DNA of 11,074 bases. Origin: Comamonas sp. GTDB taxonomy: Bacteria > Pseudomonadota > Gammaproteobacteria > Burkholderiales > Burkholderiaceae_C. This document shows, in pieces, positions 1 through 6,610 of this stretch (position 1 is its first letter; every line of letters begins with the position of its first letter). The notes beneath the pieces were generated by a model. That model saw only the letters and a list, made by a program, of their open reading frames with translations. It searched no databases and had not been told where the DNA came from. Made by a program: the position numbers and the translations under genes. The stretch lies in assembly GCA_019236485.1 (NCBI GenBank), contig JAFAIY010000119.1, positions 1-11,074 of the forward strand. The letters are read 5' to 3'.

Positions 1-623
1 GTGATGTGAATCTGATCACCCGCACGCGCCACGGGCGAGGCTTCGCCCGGGCCCAGCAGCAGCACATCGCCGGCGGACAAGGTCATGAACTCCGTCACAT
101 CGGCAATCAGCTGCGCCGCGGACCGCACCAGGGTCGCAAAGCTGCGCTCGTAGACGCGGCGGCCGTTGATGGCAATGCTCAGCGTGGCTTGATCCAGATC
201 GAAGCCGGCCTCGCCCGGGAGCAGCCGGCTCATGGGGCAGAAGCCGTCGCGGTCGCGCTGCCGTATCGCGGGGCGGTAGTAGTTCTCGTGCGGCAGGGTC
301 AGGTCGCTGGCCAGCACCAAACCCGCGACATGGCTCAGGGCCTCATCGACCGACACGCGCGTGGCGGCCTTGCCCATCACAAGGCCTATGGTCGCGTCTA
401 TGCGCAGCTCGCCGGGGTCGGCCGGCACGGCCACCGCGGCGCCATCGGCGGCAAAGGTGTTGCGCGGCTTGATATAGAGCACGGGCGCCCTGGGCGCGGC
501 CTTGTAGGGGGCGCTGTCGAACTGGGGCGACAGGCGCTCCATGGTGGCACGGTCATTGAGCAGCACACCGTAGACGGTGCGCAGCGGCAGGCCGTCGCTC
601 AGAAGAATAGGCTGAATCTGCAT
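1..623 (-). CDS. hpaG1: HpaG1-like N-terminal subunit of homoprotocatechuate isomerase/decarboxylase (3' truncated by window edge)
   Basis: Reading the minus strand from the ATG at 623-621 gives 207 codons with no stop before the window edge. The product resembles the first half of E. coli HpaG, of the fumarylacetoacetate hydrolase (FAH) fold. Shared landmarks are SAPYKA (residues 37-42), YIKPRNT (50-56), YYRPAI (115-120), RDGFCP (125-130) and LSAGDVLLLG (182-191). In the 4-hydroxyphenylacetate meta-cleavage pathway HpaG decarboxylates and isomerises the ring-fission product; in many bacteria it is split into HpaG1 and HpaG2. Where catalytic FAH proteins carry an E-x-E metal pair, this protein has IDATIG (75-80), as the N-terminal half of E. 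coli HpaG also lacks the pair. It therefore probably needs a separate HpaG2 beyond the left edge. No strong ribosome binding site precedes the ATG, and there is an extension of about 14 residues before the part that aligns with HpaG. Family call is firm; the exact subunit name is less so. Confidence 0.8.
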   Translation of the reverse strand, partial: MQIQPILLSDGLPLRTVYGVLLNDRATMERLSPQFDSAPYKAAPRAPVLYIKPRNTFAADGAAVAVPADPGELRIDATIGLVMGKAATRVSVDEALSHVAGLVLASDLTLPHENYYRPAIRQRDRDGFCPMSRLLPGEAGFDLDQATLSIAINGRRVYERSFATLVRSAAQLIADVTEFMTLSAGDVLLLGPGEASPVARAGDQIHI

Positions 624-630
624 GGTCGAG

Positions 631-718
631 ATTTAGTTAACGTGGTAATTGTTATCTCGCCGCAAGCATGCGTCAACCTGTGCAAGCCCGGGGTTTTCAC
701 TTAATCTGTTAACTAAAT
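631..718 (-). promoter_or_regulatory. Promoter and paired-palindrome operator upstream of hpaG1
   Basis: ATTTAGTTAAC at 631-641 and its exact reverse complement GTTAACTAAAT at 708-718 bracket a possible minus-strand sigma70 promoter. That promoter is TTGACG (676-671) and TAACAA (654-649), 16 nt apart. One arm would lie near the transcription start and the other upstream of the -35. Each arm contains the self-palindromic core GTTAAC, so each could bind a dimer. E. coli HpaR, a MarR-family repressor of the hpa meta-cleavage operon, is reported to use two operators; assigning these sites to an HpaR homologue is inference. Confidence 0.6.
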
Positions 719-758
719 TTTTCAGACCGCAGTGCCCGCATCCAGGCGTACGAGCATG

Positions 759-786
759 AAAAAAGGCCGTGCTTTGCAGCACGGCC
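759..786 (-). terminator. Rho-independent terminator after uspA
   Basis: On the minus strand a 9-bp perfect stem (AGCACGGCC complement pair at 778-786 and 765-773) with a 4-nt loop (774-777) is followed by six T residues (764-759). It lies about 125 nt past the uspA stop codon and insulates hpaG1 from the upstream minus-strand genes. Confidence 0.88.
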
Positions 787-820
787 CGGGATCTCGAATC
801 AGGGTAACGGAGGGGCTTTG

Positions 821-911
821 TTTTCGATAGCTATTGCCGCTCGTCTGTTCTCGGTTTCACGCTGAACTACGGCCGATATGCATGCACATCAGGCGCTGCC
901 AGCTATGAAAA
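821..911. repeat. Intergenic repeat with inverted GATAGCT-type ends
   Basis: TTTTCGATAGCT (821-832) and AGCTATGAAAA (901-911) form an imperfect inverted pair, differing by one inserted G, around about 68 nt of unassigned DNA. The right end stops at the base before the uspA stop codon. The same core occurs at 3931-3937 and near 8672. I recall this TTTTGATAGCTG-type intergenic motif as common in Comamonadaceae genomes, but no search was possible. Confidence 0.5.
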
Positions 912-1334
912 TCAGCGAATCAGCAGGACGGGAACGGTGCAGCCGGCCAGCACCTGGGAGCTGACCGAACCCATGATCAGACGGCCCAGCGCGCCGTGGC
1001 CATGCGTGCCCATGGCGATCAGGTCGAACTTGCCTTCCTGCGCTTCATGGATGATGGTGTCGGCGATGGGGCCGACCTTGCTGATGCTGTGCGCCTGCAC
1101 GCCGCGCGCCTTCAGGAACTCCTGCACGGGTTGCAGAATCTTGGCCGACTCCTCGTCGTAATACTGCTCCACCACCTCCTTGCCCAGTGCGGCGCGCGCG
1201 CGCGGGGGCAGCAGGGGCTGGACGGTGATGACGCTGTACTCATGACCCGTGCCCAGCGTCTCCTGATGCGATGTCAGGTAGGCGAGCATCTTCTGGGTGT
1301 AGGCGCTACCGTCGACGGCAAGCAAAATCTTCAT
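912..1334 (-). CDS. Universal stress protein (UspA family), 140 aa
   Basis: This is a single-domain cytoplasmic universal stress protein with the ATP-binding kind of alpha/beta fold. It starts MKILLAVDGS, with the typical beta strand and conserved Asp (residue 8). The nucleotide-binding signature G-2x-G-9x-G-[S/T] is present at GTHGHGALGRLIMGS (109-123), followed by the closing strand VPVLLIR. The length of 140 residues is normal for the family. The reading frame stays open far upstream, but the ATG at 1334-1332 is chosen because AGGAGGA sits a few bases before it and the protein N-terminus begins there. It lies 29 nt downstream of the metallophosphoesterase gene on the same strand, so the two are probably co-transcribed and end at the hairpin at 786-759. 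The specific stress role cannot be read from sequence. Confidence 0.93.
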   Translation of the reverse strand: MKILLAVDGSAYTQKMLAYLTSHQETLGTGHEYSVITVQPLLPPRARAALGKEVVEQYYDEESAKILQPVQEFLKARGVQAHSISKVGPIADTIIHEAQEGKFDLIAMGTHGHGALGRLIMGSVSSQVLAGCTVPVLLIR

Positions 1335-1363
1335 GGCAAATCCTCCTGGTTGATGCTTCAAGA

Positions 1364-2242
1364 CTACGGGCTGGTCGCGGCCTGCGCCTTGACTTGGCTC
1401 AAGTCCACGGTCGATGCGGGCAAAAAGTCCTGCTGCTCGCCCTTGCGCGCATAGCCCAGCGGATTGGCCACCACGCGGCATTGCCAGGCGCTGCCGTCGG
1501 CGCGCGTACCGCTGGCCAGATAGTCGCTGGCGCAGTGCAGATGGCCGTGCAACCAGAGGTCGGCATAGGGCAGCAGATCGTCCATCACATTGCAGAAACC
1601 CGCCGTGCCCGGCACCAGGCCGTAGCGCGGATCGGCGCTGCGCAGGCTGGGCGCGAAATGGGTCACGGCCACCGTGGGGCCGTCGAACGGCCGCTCCAGC
1701 GCGGCGCGCAGCCAGTCCTGGCACAGCAGGCTTTCCTCGCGCATGGGCGCGGCCAGGAAAGGCTCGCCCTGGCGGGTGCCGCCGGTTTTCTGCAGATAGA
1801 AGTTCGCGGCGCGAAAAGCCTTCTCACGCAGCCGGTGCAGCTGGGTCAGGTCCGTCACGCCCTCGTGCATGGCCATGGCGTCGAAATCGCTCCACAGCGT
1901 GGTGCCTATGAAGCGCACCCCATCCAGCAGAACGGTTTCGCGGTCCAGCCAAATCAGGCCCAGCTCATCGCAGGTACGGCGCAGGCGCAGGCGCGCCTCG
2001 TCGAAGTCCTGCATATCGTATTCATGGTTGCCGGGCACGAAGAGCACGGGAGCCGGCCAGCCCGCATACTGCGGCAGCGGCGAGAAACGCTCGAGGCCGA
2101 AGTGCTCGCCGTCGACCTGGGTGCTGCTCTGGTAGGAGCCGATATCGCCGGCCAGCACCAGGACATCGGCCCCGGCCGCGGGCTCGGCCACGAACTCGGG
2201 GTGGACTTCAAGGTGCAGGTCTGACAGCAGCTGGATCTTCAT
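1364..2242 (-). CDS. Calcineurin-like metallophosphoesterase, 292 aa
   Basis: A complete set of calcineurin-like phosphoesterase motifs is visible in order: SDLH (residues 7-10, ligands D8 and H10), GD (32-33), GNHE (71-74), THFAPS (194-199) and GHLH (233-236). These residues normally bind a two-metal centre that hydrolyses phosphomono- or phosphodiesters. No signal peptide or membrane segment is seen, so it is probably cytoplasmic. The substrate cannot be inferred. The ATG at 2242-2240 places the conserved MKIQLLSDLHLE strand at the N-terminus, but no good Shine-Dalgarno precedes it. It starts 49 nt after the LysR stop codon and ends 29 nt before uspA, all on the minus strand, consistent with one transcript; an internal promoter in the 49-nt gap was not evident. 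Confidence 0.9.
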   Translation of the reverse strand: MKIQLLSDLHLEVHPEFVAEPAAGADVLVLAGDIGSYQSSTQVDGEHFGLERFSPLPQYAGWPAPVLFVPGNHEYDMQDFDEARLRLRRTCDELGLIWLDRETVLLDGVRFIGTTLWSDFDAMAMHEGVTDLTQLHRLREKAFRAANFYLQKTGGTRQGEPFLAAPMREESLLCQDWLRAALERPFDGPTVAVTHFAPSLRSADPRYGLVPGTAGFCNVMDDLLPYADLWLHGHLHCASDYLASGTRADGSAWQCRVVANPLGYARKGEQQDFLPASTVDLSQVKAQAATSP

Positions 2243-2291
2243 AGGGCTAGTTTAGATTCTGTTGGCAAGGCGCCGGCCCCAATAGCCCCTG

Positions 2292-3272
2292 TCAGGCATG
2301 CTGCGCGACCTGGGCCGTGCCGTTGGCAAAAGTGATTTCCGCCGAGCGCGTCAGCGTCTTGAGCAGCCAGTCATAGGCCTGGGGGTGCGGGCCGCGGCGG
2401 CGCCACAGCGCGTCCACATGCACGGGCGTGACGTCAAACGGCAGCTCGCGCAGCACCAGTTGCTCCTGCATGCCCGTCACGGGCACGAAGTGGCGCGGCA
2501 AGATGGTCAACAGATCGGAGTTCATGACCACGCGCGCGGCCGTGAAGAACTGGTTGACCGTGAGCACCACCTCGCGCGTGTGGCCCAGCGATGCCAGGGC
2601 CTCGTCGATAAAGCCGAAGGAGCGGCCCGAGAAGCTGACCAGCATATGGCGCGCGGCGCAGTAATTGTCCAGCGTGAGCGGCACCTGCTCCAGCGGGTGG
2701 CCTTTGCGCATCACGCACAGATATTCACCCTCATACAGGCGGCGGCTGTCGAAAGCCACCAGCGCCCCGGCCTGGGCCCGCGCCGTCAGATCGGCCAGCA
2801 CGGCCGGGAAATAGCCCACGGCCATATCGGCCTCGCCATCGTCCAGCAGCGGCCGCGGATCGCGCGTGGTCAGCGGCAAAAGCCGTATGCCTATGCCCGG
2901 AGCCTCGCGCTCCAGAATCGGGTACAGCGGCGGAATCAGCGTGGCGGCCGTGGCATCGGCCATGGCGATCACGAACGTGGCCTCGGCCGTGGCGGCGTCG
3001 AAGTCGTCGGGCGCCAGCACGCCTTCGAGCTGCTGCATGGCCTCGCGGACCGCGGGCCACAGCGCCTGGGCGCGCGGCGTGGGCTCCACGCCCTGGCCCT
3101 GGCGCACCAGCAGCTCGTCGCCCAGCACCTCGCGTAGCCGGCGCATGGCGTTGCTGACTGCGGGCTGGGTGATGGAGAGCTTGTGCGCGGCGCGCGTGAG
3201 GCTGCGCTCGGACATGACCTCGTCAAACACGCGCAGCAAGTTGAGGTCCAGCGAGCGAAAGTTAAGGGACAT
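2292..3272 (-). CDS. LysR-type transcriptional regulator, 326 aa
   Basis: The N-terminus (SLDLNLLRVFDEVM, residues 7-20) and the winged helix-turn-helix around residues 23-43 (ending in ITQPAVSNAMRRLR) are typical of LysR regulators. The wording DLNLL, TQPAVSNA and GVEPTP (61-66) recalls the NahR/NodD-like branch, which often responds to aromatic or related acids; this is family inference. The rest is the usual periplasmic-binding-protein-like effector domain, to about residue 310. The ATG at 3272-3270 is preferred; a TTG four codons upstream is possible and neither has a strong ribosome binding site. It is divergent from the 140-aa membrane protein across a palindrome-rich intergenic region, the classical LysR arrangement for self-regulation and control of the neighbour. 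The inducer is unknown. Confidence 0.92.
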   Translation of the reverse strand: MSLNFRSLDLNLLRVFDEVMSERSLTRAAHKLSITQPAVSNAMRRLREVLGDELLVRQGQGVEPTPRAQALWPAVREAMQQLEGVLAPDDFDAATAEATFVIAMADATAATLIPPLYPILEREAPGIGIRLLPLTTRDPRPLLDDGEADMAVGYFPAVLADLTARAQAGALVAFDSRRLYEGEYLCVMRKGHPLEQVPLTLDNYCAARHMLVSFSGRSFGFIDEALASLGHTREVVLTVNQFFTAARVVMNSDLLTILPRHFVPVTGMQEQLVLRELPFDVTPVHVDALWRRRGPHPQAYDWLLKTLTRSAEITFANGTAQVAQHA

Positions 3273-3309
3273 GGCGTCATCCAATACATCACTGCTGTGA
3301 ATGCTACAG

Positions 3310-3353
3310 ATTCAAAATATAAATTTGAATATACCTAGGGTAATCCCTATAGT
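3310..3353. promoter_or_regulatory. Divergent promoter and probable LysR operator
   Basis: ATTCAAA-N7-TTTGAAT (3310-3330) is a perfect palindrome that contains the T-N11-A form expected of LysR sites. A second short palindrome, TAGGG-TAAT-CCCTA, lies at 3336-3349. A good plus-strand sigma70 promoter overlaps them: TTGAAT (3325-3330), 17 nt, TATAGT (3348-3353). A weaker minus-strand one is TTACCC (3343-3338), 16 nt, TATATT (3321-3316). The right arm of the first palindrome is the plus-strand -35. The layout fits a regulator that represses itself and controls the gene at 3409. Confidence 0.6.
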
Positions 3354-3408
3354 TACACCTAGTCCCCGGGCATTTCGCCAAAAGCGTGGATCCAAAGGGT
3401 TAACTGCC

Positions 3409-3831
3409 ATGAGCAACTTTATTTACAACTCCTACTGTGTCGAGCACCCCGGTGTGGTGCGTATCTATCAAGCCGATGACGAGCGCATGGCCGCCATCGC
3501 CGCCAGCCACCAGGCGCGCACCCAGTCGCGCTGGATGGTACTGGCCGTTGTGCTGGCCGCTCTGGCCGCCGGCATCTACCAGGCCACCGAGACCTGGAGC
3601 GACGGCCATATGCTGGCCGCCTGGATCGTGCTCTGGGCCATGGCTTTCGCCAGCGTGGCACTGTTCACCACTCCGGTCCGCCGCGCCATCAACATGGTGC
3701 GTACCGGCTACCGCGCCTGGATCGGCAGCCGCCAGCAGGCCGCAGCCGACGAGCGCATCTGGAATGCCGCCCTGCAGGACGCCCGCCTGATGGCCGATCT
3801 GGCCCGCGCCATGGATCGCCAGAACCGCTAA
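3409..3831 (+). CDS. Two-helix membrane protein of unknown function, 140 aa
   Basis: I do not recognise this protein. It has a soluble N-terminus of about 40 residues, two predicted membrane helices (about 42-57, WMVLAVVLAALAAG; and 68-86, AAWIVLWAMAFASVALF), then a charged, probably helical, C-terminus with many Ala and Arg residues (90-140). The loop between the helices is short (about 10 residues), so both ends should lie on the same side of the inner membrane. The ATG at 3409 is preferred to an upstream in-frame ATG at 3301, because AAAGGG precedes it at a suitable distance and because the predicted promoter (3325-3353) lies downstream of 3301. It is divergent from the LysR gene and followed by its own terminator, so it is probably a single-gene transcript and a candidate target of that regulator. 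Confidence 0.75.
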   Translation: MSNFIYNSYCVEHPGVVRIYQADDERMAAIAASHQARTQSRWMVLAVVLAALAAGIYQATETWSDGHMLAAWIVLWAMAFASVALFTTPVRRAINMVRTGYRAWIGSRQQAAADERIWNAALQDARLMADLARAMDRQNR

Positions 3832-3851
3832 GCTTCGCGCCTCTTCAGAAG

Positions 3852-3883
3852 AAAGCCGCTGCCCACAAGGCCGCGGCTTTTTT
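3852..3883 (+). terminator. Rho-independent terminator after the 140-aa membrane protein gene
   Basis: AAAGCCGC (3852-3859) pairs perfectly with GCGGCTTT (3873-3880) around a 13-nt loop, and the T run continues to 3883. It starts 20 nt after the stop codon. Confidence 0.82.
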
Positions 3884-3896
3884 CATGCCCGCGCGG

Positions 3897-3937
3897 CACT
3901 CCAGCCCTTGCGGCATCTGCGCTGGCAGCTATCAAAA
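3897..3937 (-). repeat. GATAGCT-type intergenic repeat
   Basis: Read on the minus strand the segment begins TTTTGATAGCTGCCAGCGC and runs to GGGCTGGAG. It resembles the ends of the repeat at 821-911 and the segment near 8671. It sits between the two facing terminators of the membrane protein gene and pckG. Recognition as a Comamonadaceae-type repeat is from memory. Confidence 0.5.
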
Positions 3938-3948
3938 CGAAGACCAAG

Positions 3949-3980
3949 AAAAAGCCCTGCGGCCTAGGGCGGCAGGGCTT
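3949..3980 (-). terminator. Rho-independent terminator after pckG
   Basis: On the minus strand AAGCCCTGC (3980-3972) pairs perfectly with GCAGGGCTT (3960-3952) around an 11-nt loop; the T run extends to 3949. A further outer pairing (GGTCTT at 3982-3987 with AAGACC at 3940-3945) could lengthen the structure. It lies 18 nt past the pckG stop. Confidence 0.85.
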
Positions 3981-3997
3981 GGGTCTTTGGCGGAGGC

Positions 3998-5854
3998 TTA
4001 GGCCGCCAGACGCTGTTCCAGCTTGGCCTTAGTGTCCAGCAGGGCCTTGGGCAGGTTATAGGCCAGCTTGTCGAAATGCTCGCCGTGCAGCTTCATTTCC
4101 TCGGCCCAGGCGGCCTTGTCGATATTGGTCACGCTGTCGAACTGGGCGGCGTCGAAATCCAGACCCGTCCAGTTGATTTCTGCGTACTGGGGGGCAATGC
4201 CGAAAGCCGTTTCCTGGCCCTGGGCCTGGCCTTCCAGACGGTCGATCATCCACTTGAGCACGCGCATGTTCTCGCCATAGCCGGGCCAGACGAACTTGCC
4301 TTCGGCGTTCTTGCGGAACCAGTTGGTGGTGAAGATCTTGGGCAGCGTCGCGCCCTGGGCTTCGATCTTGGCACCCAGATCCAGCCAATGCTGGAAATAG
4401 TCGCTCATGTTGTAGCCGGCAAACGGCAGCATGGCGAAAGGATCGCGACGCACCACGCCTTGGGCGCCGAAAGCGGCGGCCGTGGTCTCGGAGCACATGG
4501 TGGCGGCCATGTACACGCCCTCGGTCCAGTCACGCGCTTCGGTCACCAGAGGCACGGTGGTGGAGCGGCGGCCGCCGAAGATCATGGCGTCGATCTTCAC
4601 GCCCTTGGGGTCGTCCCAGGCTTCGTCCAGCGCGGGGTTGTTGGTGGCGGCCACGGTGAAGCGGGCATTGGGGTGGGCGGCCTTGGCGCCGGTTTCCTTG
4701 GCGATCTGGGGCGTCCAGTCCTTGCCCTGCCAGTCGATCAGGTGATCGGGCAGCTTGCCCTGGTCCTTTTCCATGCCTTCCCACCACACGTCGCCGTCGT
4801 CGGTCAGCGCCACATTGGTGAAGATCACGTTCTTGTCCAGGCTCAACATGCAGTTCGGGTTGGTCAGCATATTGGTGCCGGGAGCCACGCCGAAATAGCC
4901 GGCTTCGGGGTTGATGGCGCGCAGCGAGCCGTCGGCCTGGGGCTTGATCCAGGCGATGTCGTCACCGATGGTCGTGACTTTCCAGCCGTCGAAGGCCTTG
5001 GGCGGCACCAGCATGGAGAAATTGGTCTTGCCGCAGGCACTGGGGAAGGCCGCTGCCACGTGGTACTTCTTGCCTTCGGGGTTGGTGACGCCCAGGATCA
5101 GCATGTGCTCGGCCAGCCAGCCCTGTTCCTTGCCCATGGTCGAGGCGATGCGCAGCGCAAAGCACTTCTTGCCCAGCAGCGCGTTGCCGCCGTAGCCCGA
5201 GCCATAGGACCAGATTTCGCGCGTTTCGGGGTAGTGCACGATGTACTTGGTCTTGCTGCAGGGCCAGGTGGTCTGGTCCTTCTCGCCGTCCTTCAGAGGC
5301 GCGCCGATGGTGTGGACGCAGGGCACGAACTCGCCGTCGGCGCCGATCACGTCGTACACGGCACGGCCCATGCGGGTCATGAGCTTCATGTTGACGGCCA
5401 CATAGGGGCTGTCGGACAGCTCGATGCCCACGTGGGCGATGGGCGAGCCCAGAGGGCCCATGGAGAACGGCACCACATACATGGTGCGGCCTGTCATGCA
5501 GCCGTCAAACAGGGGCTGCAGAGTGGTGCGCATCTCGGCGGGAGCCATCCAGTTGTTGGTCGGGCCGGCGTCTTCCTTCTTGGCGGAGCAGATATAGGTG
5601 CGGTCCTCGACACGGGCCACGTCCGAAGGATCGGTCCAGGCCAGGTAGCTGCCGGGGCGCTTGGCCAGAGGCTTGAAGGTGCCGGCGTCCACCAGCTGTT
5701 GGCACAGGGCGTCGTATTCGGCTTGCGAGCCATCGCACCAGTGGATCTTGGCGGGCTTGCACAGCGCGGCCATCTCGGCCACCCAGGCGACGAGCTTGGG
5801 ATTCTTGACGTAGTCAGGAGCCTGAATGTTCAGGCTTTGCACGGCGGCGTTCAT
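3998..5854 (-). CDS. pckG: Phosphoenolpyruvate carboxykinase (GTP), 618 aa
   Basis: The protein converts oxaloacetate and GTP to PEP, CO2 and GDP, the first committed step of gluconeogenesis from TCA intermediates. Full-length hallmarks of the GTP class are present: [14 protein letters not shown] (residues 123-136), [13 protein letters not shown] (151-163), the P-loop with the active-site Cys [10 protein letters not shown] (270-279), the second metal/nucleotide motif GDDIAWIK (297-304), [13 protein letters not shown] (315-327) and [12 protein letters not shown] further on. The length of 618 residues is usual for this cytosolic enzyme. The ATG at 5854-5852 is chosen over an in-frame TTG five codons upstream because AAGGAA lies at the right distance. 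It is flanked by its own terminator and a long upstream region with an inverted-repeat leader and palindromes, so it is probably a separately regulated single-gene transcript. Such a gene fits an organism growing on aromatic acids. Confidence 0.97.
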   Translation of the reverse strand: MNAAVQSLNIQAPDYVKNPKLVAWVAEMAALCKPAKIHWCDGSQAEYDALCQQLVDAGTFKPLAKRPGSYLAWTDPSDVARVEDRTYICSAKKEDAGPTNNWMAPAEMRTTLQPLFDGCMTGRTMYVVPFSMGPLGSPIAHVGIELSDSPYVAVNMKLMTRMGRAVYDVIGADGEFVPCVHTIGAPLKDGEKDQTTWPCSKTKYIVHYPETREIWSYGSGYGGNALLGKKCFALRIASTMGKEQGWLAEHMLILGVTNPEGKKYHVAAAFPSACGKTNFSMLVPPKAFDGWKVTTIGDDIAWIKPQADGSLRAINPEAGYFGVAPGTNMLTNPNCMLSLDKNVIFTNVALTDDGDVWWEGMEKDQGKLPDHLIDWQGKDWTPQIAKETGAKAAHPNARFTVAATNNPALDEAWDDPKGVKIDAMIFGGRRSTTVPLVTEARDWTEGVYMAATMCSETTAAAFGAQGVVRRDPFAMLPFAGYNMSDYFQHWLDLGAKIEAQGATLPKIFTTNWFRKNAEGKFVWPGYGENMRVLKWMIDRLEGQAQGQETAFGIAPQYAEINWTGLDFDAAQFDSVTNIDKAAWAEEMKLHGEHFDKLAYNLPKALLDTKAKLEQRLAA

Positions 5855-5883
5855 GGAGAGTTCCTTCAATTGAAAAAAACCAG

Positions 5884-5943
5884 TTTTTCAAAGAGACACC
5901 CGGCCGGCTCGCCTCGGCTGCGTCTTTGAAAAAAGGCTTTTGA
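5884..5943 (-). promoter_or_regulatory. Inverted repeat in the pckG leader
   Basis: TTTTTCAAAGA (5884-5894) is the exact reverse complement of TCTTTGAAAAA (5933-5943), with 38 nt between. In the pckG transcript this would form an 11-bp stem about 30-90 nt before the start codon, with a GC-rich interior containing CCGGCCGG. After the stem come four bases and seven T residues (5879-5873), somewhat like an attenuator. It could equally be a DNA operator. The rest of the stretch between 5944 and 6060 shows no gene and no convincing promoter. Confidence 0.45.
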
Positions 5944-6061
5944 AGAGGGTTGGCCAAGGTTTTCCTAGCGTTCTCCAGTGCCCGCAATGCGTCAGAAATG
6001 GTCAAAACTGCCGTGCGTCGCACAGCAGCGGGACATCGATTCTAGGTAGGGGGGCAAAATT

Positions 6062-6116
6062 TGTCAGCAACTGACATGCAATAACTATGCATTTTGTGCA
6101 TCAAAATATGCACAAA
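6062..6116. promoter_or_regulatory. Palindrome cluster with four TGCA motifs upstream of pckG
   Basis: Two perfect palindromes lie side by side: TGTCAG-CAA-CTGACA (6062-6076) and TTTGTGCAT-N6-ATGCACAAA (6093-6116). TGCA occurs at 6077, 6088, 6097 and 6109, roughly one helical turn apart, in locally AT-rich DNA. This looks like an operator region. It lies about 210-260 bp upstream of pckG and downstream of the terminator of the 45-aa gene. A bound regulator cannot be named. Confidence 0.5.
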
Positions 6117-6145
6117 GATATAAGTCCGCAGGCCGCGCGGCCATG

Positions 6146-6168
6146 AAAAAACCCCGCCAGGCGGGGTT
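6146..6168 (-). terminator. Rho-independent terminator after the 45-aa membrane protein gene
   Basis: CCCCGC (6152-6157) and GCGGGG (6161-6166), extended by AA/TT pairs, form a compact hairpin with a 3-nt loop. On the minus strand it is followed by a run of T residues (6151-6146). It begins 21 nt after the stop codon of the small gene, which supports that gene being real. Confidence 0.85.
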
Positions 6169-6189
6169 GCTTTCTAGGGGCGGCCAGGG

Positions 6190-6327
6190 CTAGGCCATGT
6201 GCACGGCAATAAAGGCCAGCAGAAACATCATCACGGCGCCGGCGAGGGGAATGATGACGGGAATGAAGGGCACGGCGGCTTCGGCTGCGTCCTGCGGCTC
6301 ATGGTTCACGACGGGATCATCTGACAT
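6190..6327 (-). CDS. Small single-helix membrane protein, 45 aa, unknown function
   Basis: The minus strand from the ATG at 6327-6325 to the TAG at 6192-6190 encodes 45 residues. An acidic N-terminus (MSDDPVVNHEPQDAAEAA) is followed by one strongly hydrophobic segment (about residues 19-43, VPFIPVIIPLAG then AVMMFLLAFIAVHMA). A strong ribosome binding site (AGGAGGAG) lies 10 nt upstream and a hairpin terminator follows directly, so the expression signals flank it on both sides. I do not recognise it. The form resembles small accessory subunits of membrane complexes, such as those of respiratory oxidases, but that is only a shape comparison. It is divergent from the SPFH protein gene, with 283 nt between the starts. 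Confidence 0.72.
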   Translation of the reverse strand: MSDDPVVNHEPQDAAEAAVPFIPVIIPLAGAVMMFLLAFIAVHMA

Positions 6328-6610
6328 GTGATCAACACTCCTCCTGAAGACAGGCGGTGAAACAAGCTAACTCTGCAGCCATTCTAGGCATGGCTCTGAA
6401 GGCAGAGCTCAGGGAAAGCCATAGCGCCGGCCACGCGGGCTTCCCGGGCGCGGCCGGGCCAACAGCACTGCTTCTATGTCGACCATGCGCAGATAGATGC
6501 GCACTTGGATGCATGGGAATATGCTGAGCCTGCGGACGACCCGACGCCTGGCGCAGGCAGTTCAAGGCCGCAACGCGGCGCCGAAGTCCATCGCCGAAAG
6601 GATGGCCGAT

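Noticed and set aside
6..704. 232-codon open frame on the plus strand at the left edge
   Set aside because: The minus strand here encodes the HpaG1-like protein with conserved FAH-family motifs; the plus frame is its shadow and runs on through the operator region.
1335..1724. Upstream in-frame extension of uspA to a 270-codon frame
   Set aside because: The extension lies out of frame within the metallophosphoesterase gene, while the ATG at 1334 has a strong ribosome binding site and the family N-terminus.
3301..3408. Upstream ATG start for the 140-aa membrane protein
   Set aside because: The added 36 residues overlap the predicted promoter and operator and have no ribosome binding site.
4076..5929. 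617-codon open frame on the plus strand opposite pckG
   Set aside because: It is a shadow of a high-GC gene: composition is rich in Gly, His, Val and Ala without domain features, and the opposite strand has full PEP carboxykinase motifs.
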